The notes beneath the pieces were generated by a model that worked only from the letters and a program-made list of their open reading frames with translations, did not search any database and was not told the DNA's origin. Positions 34,306 through 44,289 of a stretch of 64,000 nucleotides of DNA are shown piece after piece. The position numbers were made by a program, and so were the translations under genes. Origin of the DNA: Kuschelorhynchus macadamiae (taxonomy: Eukaryota; Arthropoda; Insecta; Coleoptera; Curculionidae); assembly GCA_030620095.1 (NCBI GenBank), contig JAUTXW010001600.1:2996501-3060500 (forward strand). The letters run 5' to 3'. Numbering within the stretch: the first letter of the stretch is position 1; each line of letters starts with the position of its first letter.

Positions 34306-34854
34306 TCACTACTACTCTTTAAGAGTTTTTATTTATTACTAATAATCCTACTATATATATAAACAAACACTTTGGGTTACACGTTTTTAAGTGTAATTTT
34401 CCATGTAAAGTGCCAAGCCACTACATAAGGAATTGACTCCAAGGTCGTCATTTCTTTTCCGTGACATAATAGTAACTATTTAAAGTATCTGTTTACTAAA
34501 TTACAACTTTTAAGTATCAGTACCTTCTTGAACTTTGCAGAGACTACTCCATTACGTTCAAATGTACTCCTATAACGTATTAGGTACTATAAAGTACAAC
34601 GAGTCATTGCAGAGTAGAAAAAGTTATCGTCTACTGCTAGATTTAACTGACTATTACCGGTCGTTATTCTTCTGTTGCAACTTAGAAGTAAGAATTACGG
34701 TAATTATTTACTACAAGTAAACTATCACCTCTTGTACTTGAGGTTCCGGAGATAAGGGGTGCTGGTATGAGATTCGGTCGGTGATTTTATAAGGGCAGTG
34801 GCAACAATAGGGTATTTTTAACAAACATTTTACTTCCAGGGGGGGGGGCAAGGC

Positions 34855-35125
34855 AAGCAAGGGCAAAAAAATTACAGAATCAATTGAAATTACCAAGCAC
34901 CCTGAAGTTTTCAATAGAGACGCGGGCTACGTGCTACACCAATCATCACAGTTAGTCACGCGCCGATGCACACATGAAATTAGGATATAAATACCTGAAC
35001 TCTGCTCATCGGAGCTCATACACTGTTTTGATCTGGTGCAGTGACTATCCCTGAAGATGCCTCGTGCATTTGGAACGTAATTCCAATTTGACATGGTCTA
35101 AACCCAAGAACCATGATTTCTTAAT
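34855..35125 (+). mobile_element. Penelope-like remnant 4: endonuclease tail plus terminal repeat
   Basis: KKITESIEITKHPEVFNRDAG is the closing segment of a PLE GIY-YIG protein, continuing into the TTCAATAGAGACGCGGGC start of the terminal repeat. The hammerhead-like half CCCTGAAGATGCCTCGTGCA is present at 35049-35068, but the GAAAC-GTC half has been lost by deletion relative to the copies at 20629 and 53668. The following TTCCAATTTGACATGGTCTA matches the minus-strand copy at ~53610. Confidence 0.7.
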
Positions 35126-35548
35126 TTACTCCTACCGTGAAAGCTTTCGTACTATCGATATTACATAGTTTCGAACAATGATCGTAAATGACAATTCATA
35201 TCAAAAGTGACTGTTTAAAATAGATCAAAATTTCAAATTTTTGGACTTGCAATATAGAATAATTTGAATATATTGGTTTTGTAAAAAGAAATTCTAATAA
35301 TCTATGGTGCATGATTTTTTTAAAGCTAGACGGGAGCCTCAGTCTTGTGGAAGTCCCAGGAGTAAATGCAACACACCGTATAAATCGCATCAGAAATAAC
35401 ATAAAATGCTTACTGCAATCAGAATAATAAGGTAAAGTGCGGGACTCGAAAGAAAACCGTGGGCAAGTGCCAAAATAAAGGAAAATTGTTCATTGGGAGA
35501 CCAAATATTTTTCACTAGCGGTTGAAATATCTATCAACTGTAAAGGGC

Positions 35549-35700
35549 GTTTTACATGCTGCAATTCTTTCTTGCAAGTTGCAATAGTCTTGAACAAAAG
35601 CGTGCGCAGTGGAAAGACATTTGTATCTTTTGTCAAACTGCGCATGCCTTTGTTCAAGACTATTGCATATTGCAAAGAAGAATTGCAGCATGTAAAACGG
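35549..35700. mobile_element. Fold-back MITE at the 5' side of the DD82E gene
   Basis: Arms of ~70 bp: GGCGTTTTACATGCTGCAAT at the left pairs with ATTGCAGCATGTAAAACG at the right, and TTGCAATAGTCTTGAACAAA with TTTGTTCAAGACTATTGCA. The loop is short. It replaces or interrupts the N-terminal coding part of the DD82E transposase. Superfamily and target duplication are unclear. Confidence 0.7.
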
Positions 35701-35703
35701 CCT

Positions 35704-36612
35704 TAAGGCAAAATAGGCAAGAAGGACGCAATATTGTGTATCTAGACGAAACCTGGGTAGATAATAATATGACAGTGAACAAATGCTGGCAAAGTGAAAG
35801 TGTTACAGGTGTTGCTCAGGGAATCCGCTCTAGCAGTCGCTTTATTATAGTTCATGTTAGTTCAGAAGCCGGATTTGTTCCAGGTGCTGCTTTAGTTTTT
35901 CGCTCGGGACTAACAACTGGAGACTATCATTGACAGATGAATAGAGATAATTTTGAAAAGTGGTTGCTCGAGAAGCTTCTACCTAACATTCCTCCCAAAT
36001 CAGTCGTGGTAATATAATACGTCTTATCATTCTCACGTAGAAGATAAAGTGCCAACTAAATACTCTACAAAAGCTCATATGATATCGTGGCTTAAATCGA
36101 AAAATCTTGTATGTGATCCAACATGGAGAAAATATCAATTATATGAAGTAATATCAGCCAACAAGCCTAGAGAAAAACAGTATAAAGTTGACGGTCTTTT
36201 ACGTAACCTCGGTCATACACCTTTAAGGCTGCCTCCATACATGTGCGACCTCAACCCTATTGAACTTGCATGGGCAGGAGTAAAAAAATATATTCGAGAG
36301 CGGTGAGCGTTCAATTAAAGATTTAAATAAAATAACATTAGAAGCGATTGACTCAATATCGCCTGAAAATTGGAAATCGTATGTTAAACATGTTCGTTCT
36401 ATTGAAGATAAATACTGGGAAGAAGATGGCAAAATTGAAACGGTTATTGATGATTTAGTTATCACACTGGGATCTTCAAGTAGTGACGACGAAACCTCAT
36501 CATTTTCAGAGGAAGACAACAATTTAGAAGGAATCAACCTCAAAAATTTTTTTCATATATTTTGTAAAATTGTTCATAAAGTAGCTGTCAATAAACTGCT
36601 TCAAAATAATTA
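35704..36612 (+). pseudogene. DD82E transposase (YLDETWV family), 5'-truncated and damaged
   Basis: Opens at ALRQNRQEGRNIVYLDETWV (first D), continues through FIIVHVSSEAGFVPGAAL and TTGDYH, a stop, then NRDNFEKWLLEKLLPNIP and KSVVVI. The expected second D codon (I-D-N-SYHS) is destroyed by a two-base loss, after which SYHSHVEDKVPT and the domain to LRLPPYMCDLNPIELAW follow, the E lying 82 residues after the lost D. That long gap is the mark of the DD82E family as I recall it. A frameshift at RER and a serine/acidic tail (GSSSSDDETSSFSEED) end the protein. Confidence 0.75.
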
Positions 36613-36733
36613 ATTTTCTGTTCAATACCGGGTGTCAAAAAATATCTAATATTACAATTATTATTTGAAAAACTACAGAACTCATATTATCAAAATTTTA
36701 ACTTATGCAATTCGACTTTGGGCTATTCGGGTA

Positions 36734-37330
36734 TGCCAAAAGTGACCGTTTGTCTCCGTCTGTCATATTACTTTATACAGGGGGCGTCATTGTGAAGTAC
36801 TATACAGGGCCTTTCCTAATTTCGGGCTAATGTTAAAGGGGGGTGATTCTTGGACTTTTTTAAGAAAAAAGTTTAATATGAACCTAAGAGTCTTAACTTT
36901 GGAGATACAGGGTTTTAAAAAGACATTTTTTTTAAATCCTAATTCTAATGTTATTATAGATAAACAACTGTCTGAAATTTGATAGACGTCTTTTATGCAT
37001 AAAAGGTCATTTTTTATTAACAATCAATTTTTGACATTTCTACGAGTGGCGTAAATATGTAATTAACCTGGGTAAATCCGTATGCTCTTAATGCATAGAA
37101 GACGTGTATCAAATGTCATGCAGTTATCTACAATAGAATCAGAATTGGGATAAAAAAAAGTTTTCTTTTTAAACTTACCATCCTGTATCTCGAAAGTTAA
37201 GACTTTTAGGACATAAAAACACCCCCTTTAACATCAGCACGCAATTAGGAAACGCCCTGTATAGTATTTCACAATGACGGCCCCCGTATAAAGTAATATG
37301 ACAAACGGAGACAGACGGCCACTTTTGGCA
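36734..37330. mobile_element. 597-bp MITE with ~290-bp inverted arms
   Basis: Starts TGCCAAAAGTGACCGT and ends with the complement CACTTTTGGCA, flanked by TA (36732-36733 and 37331-37332). The arms match along nearly the whole element (GTCATATTACTTTATAC, GTCATTGTGAAGTACTATAC, AGGGCSTTTCCTAAT, GTTAAAGGGGG), meeting near GAGTGGCGTAAATATG. No gene. Length and TA target suggest mobilisation by a Tc1/mariner-type transposase. Confidence 0.88.
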
Positions 37331-37692
37331 TAAATAATTATAAATAATATAAATTAAAATTTTGATAAATCTCGTTCACTAGATCTGATGCTGACTACCC
37401 TTGTAAAATCTGGACTTGTAAATCGTGTATCACTATACTGGGTGTTCCAATAATAGTGGAAGTAGGCAGTAGCCCGGGAACCGTTAATGACAGAACTCAA
37501 GAAAAAATATATTTATAGACAAATATAAAAGTTTATTAAGATAGTTACATTTTTTTATCTGAAGTGCGTATAGTCAAAAAGGAGTGCTATATTATTTAAA
37601 GAACGACGGGAAACCACTGGTTTAAAGAGATTTCTTGGCCAACCTTCGTAAACAGATTGACTCCGCCCGGTTTTCTTTCGTATCCCGCACTT

Positions 37693-38184
37693 TATCCCTG
37701 TTTACAGCATTTAAATACTATAAAAATGTGTCAATAGAGTAACTAGTCTTTAGCTATGCCACGAAGACAGATAGATAGACCGACTGAATTAAGATAACAT
37801 GTTTCTCAAGCATATTTTAGGAACCCTAAAACTCGGAAGAGTAGTAGGGAAGTAAACATTTTGTTATAAAATGCACTTGAGGGCTCTTGGAAACGGACGT
37901 CCCAAATAGGGCGACATTCCTGTAATTACAATACGTAGTGCCGTTGGTCAAGGTCTCGTGAAAAAGTCAATAAACAATCGAATATGCATTACATTGTTTT
38001 TAATAACAAATGCAAATGAAGGGGCGGTTGAAACCGATAGGTAATTAATAACATAATGCTGTATGCAATAAAAAGCAATCGATACGCTTGAATGATTAGA
38101 ATAATCATTAGTAAATGGGAAAATTATTCCACTAATTAATTAAATGAAATTGTAATAAAATTTTATCATTTTGTTTATACATCT
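37693..38184. other. AT-rich flank of the tRNA gene
   Basis: No coding frame or transposon end recognised between the DD82E element and the tRNA gene. Confidence 0.5.
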
Positions 38185-38256
38185 GACTCCGTGGCGCAAC
38201 GGTAGCGCGTCTGACTCCAGATCAGAAGGTTGCGTGTTCAAATCACGTCGGGGTCA
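38185..38256 (+). tRNA. tRNA-Trp (anticodon CCA)
   Basis: 72-nt cloverleaf. Acceptor stem GACTCCG pairs with CGGGGTC with discriminator A. D arm GCGC-AACGGTA-GCGC. Anticodon stem TCTGA/TCAGA around loop CTCCAGA gives CCA, reading UGG. T arm GCGTG-TTCAAAT-CACGT. A-box (TGGCGCAACGG) and B-box (TTCAAAT context) internal promoters are intact, and a T-run (CTTTTT) follows at ~38262 as a Pol III terminator. No intron. This is the clearest intact host gene in the window. Confidence 0.96.
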
Positions 38257-38469
38257 CAGAACTTTTTAATTTTTTTTAGCCGTATGTTACTTGTCTAGAA
38301 ACTAATAGATATTTTTTCTTCCCCACATATTCTATTATAGGCTATATATACGGCAATTGTTTTAGTCGCAAAGATTTTAGAAATATAATATAAGTTGGAT
38401 TTTATCGACGTTTTAGATCCAATGGAGCATGGAAAAGATATTTAATCCTTTAACCACAATTTCCATCGA

Positions 38470-38990
38470 TTCCTTTTATTAAGAATAATTAAGTGTGACC
38501 CAATTTAGTTCAGCACATTGTCATTTTGAACACATATACTTTCTTTTCAAATATTTTTATTGGGCGCGATTTTGTTCTACTAATATTTTACCAGTTTCTT
38601 CCTATGCCACATTTAATTTTTTGGCAAAATTTTAAAAAAATTCGTTATGCTAAATTTGTACCAGTTTATCCTTATATTACTTTTAATTTTACTGTAAAAT
38701 TTGAAGAAGAATATTTTTTTATGTTGATTTTTTAGGTATATTATTTAGCCGCCATTTTGTTTAGCAATCTTGAATTAGTACCACAATTTTACCAGTTACA
38801 GCACATTTAATGCTTGCACAAAATTTGATTTTAACCTAATAAGTAATTTTGTAAGGCTGATTTTTTTAATCATTTAATATGCATAATGCACATTTTTTTT
38901 GCTGCCTTGAATTCATACCAAAATGTTATAGGTTCAGCTCAAAGCAACATTTTTGTGTAATGTTTGAAGTAAATTGCATAATTAGTTTTT
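38470..38990 (-). repeat. Inverted relative of the 28-29.6 kb satellite-like array
   Basis: In reverse orientation it contains AAACAAAATGGCGGC, CTTGAATTAGTACCAC/AATTTTACCAG, AAAATTTG and repeated phrases CCAGTTT-TTCCTAT and ATTACTTTTAATTTT with the same order and spacing as the array. Decayed; runs up to the start of the LINE fragment. Confidence 0.5.
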
Positions 38991-39003
38991 TAGTAATATA
39001 TTT

Positions 39004-39738
39004 TTTAAGATTCACAGACAGAAACTTGGTTAAATGATAACATACATGCCGCTACTTTAAATTTTAATGAATATAATATGTTTCAACAAAATCGATTCGA
39101 ACGCCGCGTGGTGGTGGCGTGTGTTTTTATGTGAAAAGCCGTCTTCAATGTGAAATTCTTCTTTCTCAATCATGTGAATACATCGAATATCTGTGGGTTA
39201 AAGTATGGTTCCAAAATACCGTTTGTATTATAGGAACTATTTATAGGCCTCCGAGTCTAATATAAATCAATGCATTGCGTTGAAGATATGCTGTACAGTT
39301 TATATTCTGAGTTTGATAATATCATTTGTCTGGATGACTTCAACATTAACATGTTGGAAACAAATTGCGGTTTTTCATCTCAACTGGAAAATATTTTCCA
39401 GCCTTTGGAATGGAACAGCTTATACAGGAACCCACACGTATTTCTTGACACTCTATGTCACTTCTTGATCTAATATTTACTAATTTAACTTCTGATATAC
39501 ATAGCATTAATGTAAATGATTGCAATATCGCAGATTATTTTTTAACATCTTGCAAACTAAGGATTAACGAGCATCCTATTGAGGCAAAATCTTTTTTTAT
39601 AGGCCTTTAAAGAGAATACATTTTAATAATTTTCAACGAGATCTGGAGCAAATTCCGTGGCAAAATATTAAATACATTCACAATATTGATGAAAAAATTA
39701 AATTTTTTGACTGTTGCATATTGGATTTTTTTAATGTA
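39004..39738 (+). pseudogene. LINE APE-type endonuclease domain
   Basis: Reads ETWLNDNIHAATLNFNEYNM, RGGGVCFYVKSRLQCE (after a one-base shift near 39107), YLWVKVWFQNTVCIIGTIYR-PP, CLDDFNIN (the G/DDFNI catalytic block), then SLLDLIFTNLTSDIHSI and KSFFYRPLKRIHFNNF. These are the standard motifs of the exonuclease-endonuclease-phosphatase fold used by LINEs to nick DNA. Several single-base shifts break the frame, and the catalytic N-terminal QN/E motifs lie before the preserved part. Confidence 0.8.
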
Positions 39739-40118
39739 CAGGGTTTTTTTTTATATATTGCCACCCCCCTTATCTTTTTTATTTGACATTTTAGAAAAAT
39801 GTGTCCCAAATAAAAGTTTAATGGTTTCAAATGAATTTTTATGAAAACATTTTTTTTCATATACAGGGTGTTACAGAAAGTCTGGGCGTGGTCCAAGTTT
39901 CTTATTTCAAATAGGTACCCTATTTTTTTATTGAATTTTCGGATTCTCCTGAGAATTTTACACATTTTTTATAAGGGATATTCTATACTTAAATCTAAAG
40001 CCTAAAGAGATATTGTTATTTTTTGAAAACTATTATGTAAAACAGGTAAACATTTTTCTGGTCGTAAACTGGTCATTGACGGTGACTGTTTTACTGTTTG
40101 GTAGACTTTCTGTCAATT

Positions 40119-40340
40119 TCTGGATAAAATGTCACATTTCCGATGAGGAAAAATCCGACAACCTTCGCATAGCTTATGAGAATAACGAAAATACACAGGC
40201 AACCAGAACAGAAATCACCATCTTCCAACGAATCGCCATCTAAACAAACATTTTTTGAAATATCAGACGTGGATTTTTTTCCTTCTACGGGGTATTCCAA
40301 AAACATCGAATTTTGGAAATATGCATATGAATCTAATTAA
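40119..40340 (+). pseudogene. Inverted, diverged copy of the element C transposase N-terminus
   Basis: On the plus strand, following the same 5' leader (GGTCGTAAACTGGTCATTGACGG) as the real gene has on minus, it reads SDEEKSDNLRIAYENNENTQ-ATR, then a stop and NIRRGF. This parallels TDEERCDILRIFYKNNNNACAAR...NIELGF of the complete gene. So both ends of element C carry a transposase 5' region facing inward. The left one is truncated and about a third of its residues differ. Confidence 0.7.
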
Positions 40341-40409
40341 GGCAACACATGTTTTTAAAAAATATATGTATAATATTAACGAAAACAGAAAAGAATATTT
40401 TAAAAACTA

Positions 40410-40853
40410 CACACAGCGTCAAAAAACTTGGACCCCTTCATAAGTCGCAATGCAAATAAGCTTTCCTCAAGACCGCGTATCTTCAGTAATAAATGAACCA
40501 ACGAAGTGATTGAAAAATGATTATGTCAACGAATAGCGGGACTACCACTTTTAGTTAACTGAGCCATGATATTGTAATCAGCAAGCTAATAAGGAGAGTT
40601 TAATTTTTTTTAGCCAGACCTCCCATTTAATTTGCATTAGGTCCTGTGTTGAGAAACTTTTAAACACTCTGTAGAGCGTTCTAATTACAATAGAATATTT
40701 CATGTGGCTAAAAGTGGCAGCCCTGCTATTCGTTAACATACACTTTTTTTAATCACATGGTTGGATCATTTATTACTCAAGACACAAGGTCTTGAAACAG
40801 AGCATTTTTGCATTGCGTCTTATGAAGGGGTCCAAGTTTTTTGACGCTGTGTT
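40410..40853. mobile_element. 444-bp MITE inside element C
   Basis: Inverted arms of ~165 bp: ACACAGCGTCAAAAAACTTG...GGACCCCTTCATAAG at the left and the complement at the right, continuing through GTCTTGAGTAATAAATGA and GTTAACGAATAGC. TA dinucleotides at 40408-40409 and 40854-40855 fit a TA target. No gene. Confidence 0.85.
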
Positions 40854-40909
40854 TATTACAAAAAACTACATATTATCAAATAATTCAATAATGAAATGAA
40901 ATATAAATA

Positions 40910-42028
40910 TTATAATTGCTGAATATGTCCACCATTCATTTCAATACAATTTGTATAATCTGCTTCGATTTTATTAATCGCATTAATAATGAATTGTGCA
41001 TGATTATTGTTTAAATCCTCAATGGCTTCAATTATTCTCCTTCTTAACACCTCTATATCTTCCGTGGGAGTTTCATATATTTTATTCTGCAAAAATCCCC
41101 ACAGAAAAGAGTCAAGAGGTGTTAAGTCGGGACTATTGGGCGGCCACCGAATCGGTCCAGTCCGACCAATCCACGTTTCAAAATTTTGATTTAAAAAATT
41201 TAGGACCGCAAAAACATTGTGTGGTGGAGCTCCATCTTGTTGCCAAATAATTTGGTTGTATTGACGGAGGGGTAAGTCATCCAAAATAGGTTCCAGATCA
41301 TTATTTAATAAATTTAGATATTTTTCTCCATTTAAAGATCCATCAATGAAAATCGGTCCAATAATTTTGTTGTGAAGGAGCCCGCACCACACATTTAAAG
41401 TTTTCCGACCTTGGGTTTTAATTTCACGCATGGCCCGAGGGTTTTCCGTTGCCCAAAATCTAACATTTTTCCGGTTGTGAATCCCGGCAGTACTAAAGGC
41501 GCATTCATCTGACCATAAAACTTTTTGAAAAATATTGTTATCTTCATCTTTTATCAGCAACATTTCCTGGCAAAACATGGTTCGTTGGTTTTTCTGATCT
41601 TCAGTTAATTTCTGGACGGGTAAAATTTTGTATGGGAAATATCCATGCTTTTTTAATGTCGAATAAATTTTGAAAATAGATTTATTAAAAAAAATTGATG
41701 CGTCTTTTAAGGCTGCATTTGGATTTTCTGAAAATAAATAATATTTGGGTAAGTTACTTTATATCCTGTGGGTAATTTCTATTAACCTACCTTGAAAAAA
41801 TAATAAAATATTTAATTCCTCCTCCTCATTAATAACCGCAGTACGTTTTTTTCTTTTAACAGTCATTCGATTTCGAAAGCCAAGTTCAATATTTTTGAAA
41901 GTTTTTCGAGATGGAATAGCTCGCATGGGGAAAAGCCGCTGATATTCTCTTCTTGCCGCGCAAGCATTATTATTATTCTTGTAGAAAATGCGAAGAATAT
42001 CACATCTTTCTTCGTCAGTGTAATGCAT
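40910..42028 (-). CDS. DD40D mariner-like transposase, complete spliced frame
   Basis: Exon 1 42028-41791 starts MHYTDEERCDILRIFYKN and carries the helix-turn-helix (YQRLFPMRAIPSRKTFKNI). A 63-nt GT-AG intron (41790-41728) joins LLFFQ to ENPNAAL in phase. Exon 2 41727-40910 continues without a stop to GHIQQL. The product is 351 residues. Catalytic D residues are in VLWSDECAF, IIWQQDGAPPHN and TPLDSFLWG; 40 residues separate the second and third D. The conserved NPRAMREIKTQGRKTLNVWC and RTGPIRWPPNSPDLTPLD blocks are intact. It would catalyse excision and insertion at TA in the nucleus. No internal stop or shift is seen, in contrast to the other three copies. Activity is an inference. Confidence 0.9.
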
Positions 42029-42321
42029 CTTTTCAATGAATTGACAGAACGACAGATCACCGTCAATGACCAGTTTACGACCAGAAAAATGTTTACCTGT
42101 TTTACATAATAGTTTTCAAAAAATAACAATATCTCTTTAGGCTTTAGATTTCAGTATAGAATATCCCTTATAAAAAATGTGTAAAATTCTCAGGAGAATC
42201 CGAAAATTCAATAAAAAAATGGGGTACCTATTTGAAATAAGAAACTTGGACCACGCCCAGACTTTCTGTATGTCAAATAAAAAAGATAAGGGGGGTGGCA
42301 ATATATAAAAAAAAAACCCTG

Positions 42322-43088
42322 TACATGCGCCTTTAAAGCAATTTCAAAAAAACAGGAATTATTCTTACGCCCCTTGGATCACCGATAACATAAAATTACT
42401 TCAAAAACTTAGAAACAAAGCACTTAAAGAATATAAGCAAAGCAAACTTCCTGCTCATTACGATCATTATGAGCAGTTACGTAATTATACAACTGCAGCA
42501 ATCAGATCAGAAAAAAAAGCTTATCTCAGAGCCAAATTTGAATGTTGCAGTATCAAAGAAAAATGGAGTGAACTTAGCAAACTCGATATTGTAAAAAATA
42601 AGCAAGGAACCGTCCCTCCTATGTTAAGTAATGTTAATCAAATAAATGATCATTTTGTAATTTTTTTAAATAACAATAGCACTCCTAAACCTGAAATATT
42701 ACAATTTTACAACAACAATAGACATCAGCACACAGACAATACTTTTTCTTTTCACTTGTCAACTGAAAATGAAGTAAGTGATATATTAAATAATATTAAA
42801 ACAAAAGCGTTTGGTATTGACTAGATCAATATAACATTATTACAAATGTGTTGTCCATTTATCATTGCATATTTAACTCATATAATTAACGAGTGCTTAC
42901 TTTGCTCTTACTTTCCTGTTCTTTGGAAACAAGCCCAGGTAGTTCCTTTTCTAAAAGTCAAAAATCCTACAGAATTTAATCAAATTCGTTCAATTAGTAT
43001 ACTTCCGACGCTGTCTAAGATTCTTGAAAGGATCACCGAGAGGCAGATAAGAGAGTTTCTTATTGTACACAGTATCTTGCCTCTTAGG
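42322..43088 (+). pseudogene. LINE linker and start of reverse transcriptase
   Basis: Continues from the endonuclease part: NRNYSYAPWITDNIKLLQKL, a coiled-coil-like lysine-rich linker, then FGID (stop) and the first RT motifs LTHIINECLLCSYFPVLWKQ, QVVPFLKVKNPTEFNQIRSI and SILPTLSKILERITERQI. It ends at LPLRQ where a TA microsatellite begins; the catalytic palm (FADD region) is absent. Confidence 0.8.
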
Positions 43089-43118
43089 CAATATATATAT
43101 ATATATATATATATATAA
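43089..43118. repeat. (TA)n microsatellite truncating the LINE
   Basis: TA run replacing the remainder of the reverse transcriptase. Confidence 0.9.
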
Positions 43119-43954
43119 TAGTAAAAATATTTACCAGATTTACGGGTACATTTTGATTTTATTTAAACGTATACAATGAAACAATGGAACAAGGGACGAA
43201 CCGATGGACACTCACGTATTGAACAGAATATAAAAAATACGTTTCATTTACCTTGCGTTGCTAGTAGTTGCTATAGTTTGCTAGTAGCTGTTTGTTATAT
43301 TTACTCTTAAACATATTAGTTAAGAGATGGTCCTTTTTGTCATCTTCTTTCCAACGGGGAAATGGGGTTTCTAACAAACTGCAAAGAATGTCACTAACGG
43401 GCCCAAACAAATTCATTTTCAACCACTCACACGCGCCACTCCTCCAGAGAAGAAAATGAAAGACCGCCTGTAAAAAACTGCGCGATCGTCGCAATCTACA
43501 TTACGTACAATACAAACGGAAGCGTTAACCTGCGGCTCTTCCCTAGATGCGCGGTCTTCGTACAGGCGATACTCTCGTTGCTGCATTGTTTTCGTTTCTC
43601 GGCGGAAGATTTTTACCCAGTTCGCGCGTGGGTCTTCCGTTGGTTGATCGACACAAACGAATTTACTGCCGGTGCAATGGGCTCACATAAGGGTTTGCTT
43701 AATACGCGCAAATATATCATTTTGCTTTGTGTTAGCCTATAGGTTTCTGACAAGCGGCAGTACTACGAATGCATTAAATTTAACATTGCAATTATCGATC
43801 ATTTTTAAAGCAATGAATTAGATTTGATATTGAAAAGATTTAACATTGAAAATTAGCATATTGTATAAATTTTTATAGTGTGTTAAAAAATAATTTGCCG
43901 GGTTTTTTTTGGGGAAGAGCCACTTCCCCTACTTCCTCCGAATAGCCGCCACTG
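43119..43954. other. Unassigned segment ending in a hAT terminal repeat
   Basis: Ends with AATAGCCGCCACTG (43941-43954), the right terminal repeat of a CAGTGGCGGC-type hAT like those at 51717 and 62914. The left end was not found. The interior has higher GC than the surroundings (CGCGCG-type words at 43480-43650). The minus-strand frame 43494-43261 (PVSDILCSLLETPFPRWKED) is unidentified. Probably a truncated or composite hAT insertion into the Crypton-like gene. Confidence 0.45.
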
Positions 43955-44023
43955 CATATCGTGTCGATTTTGTAGGTCTATATCCTTCCGACTTTCTTTT
44001 TATTAAATGCGAGTATTTATTAA
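43955..44023 (-). pseudogene. Tyrosine-recombinase (Crypton-like) fragment, downstream part
   Basis: On the minus strand this piece reads NKYSHLIKRKSEGYRPTKST-RYA, the continuation of the fragment at 47392-47687 on the far side of the piggyBac element. Joining them at the TTAA gives ...RKNMDIN-KYSHLIKRKSEGY in frame. It ends at the hAT terminal repeat (43954). Confidence 0.6.
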
Positions 44024-44289
44024 CCCTAGAACACTAACCATTCGTAAAATTTGCGATGCAGTATTTAGCTTCCCAACGTCCACGTAATCTCTGTCTAGGA
44101 CCAGACGCGCACGTCGGGCGATAAGTATCGTTTAAAAGATCAACGTGTGCGGTGTACTAAGCGGTGCATTGTAAAAATTACGACAGGTTAATAAATAGTG
44201 ACGTAACAAAATTATACCAACTTTTTTATACGTTTCTGTGTACTTTAATAATATAAGAAAATATATAATATAGAAGTAATATAGAAGAA

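Larger units (their letters stand above)
35435..37692 (+). mobile_element. DD82E (Sailor-type) element 1, with insertions
   Basis: Inverted ends AAGTGCGGGACTCGAAAGAAA (35435) and the complement of AAGTGCGGGATACGAAAGAAA (ending 37692) are flanked by TA (35433-35434 and 37693-37694). The shared end runs through AAAACCG, 27 bp in total. It holds a damaged transposase gene, a small fold-back insertion over its 5' part and a 597-bp MITE in the 3' flank. Two end-like phrases (ATACCGGGTGT at 36625 and ATACTGGGTGT at ~37435) also lie inside and are unexplained. Confidence 0.75.
39739..42321 (-). mobile_element. DD40D mariner-like element C, with complete transposase
   Basis: Ends TACAGGG (39737) and CCCTGTA (42323) with TA on both sides, inserted in the LINE. 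The inverted repeats include ATATTGCCACCCCCCTTATC and GTCTGGGCGTGGTCCAAG. The left arm has an extra ~100 bp containing a second end motif (AT-ATACAGGGTGTTACAG at ~39863), and both arms extend past the promoter region into the beginning of the gene (see 40119-40340). A 444-bp MITE sits inside at 40410-40853. Confidence 0.9.
39000..43088 (+). mobile_element. Non-LTR retrotransposon (LINE) fragment, split by element C
   Basis: An endonuclease part (39004-39738) and the start of a reverse-transcriptase part (42322-43088) of one element, separated by DNA transposon C. Removing 39739-42321 plus one TA joins the frame exactly: ...DCCILDFFN-V-HAPLKQFQKN. The 3' end is lost at a TA microsatellite (43089). 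Clade is not certain; the endonuclease is of the APE type. Confidence 0.85.

Noticed and set aside
40996..41250. Plus-strand frames opposite the element C transposase
   Set aside because: Antisense of a well supported coding exon; no similarity of their own.
43119..43260. LTR retrotransposon end (a segment resembling a polyadenylation region)
   Set aside because: No second LTR, primer-binding site or gag/pol frame was found.
43261..43494. Minus-strand 77-codon frame in a GC-richer patch
   Set aside because: No recognisable family; kept only as an unassigned segment near a hAT end.
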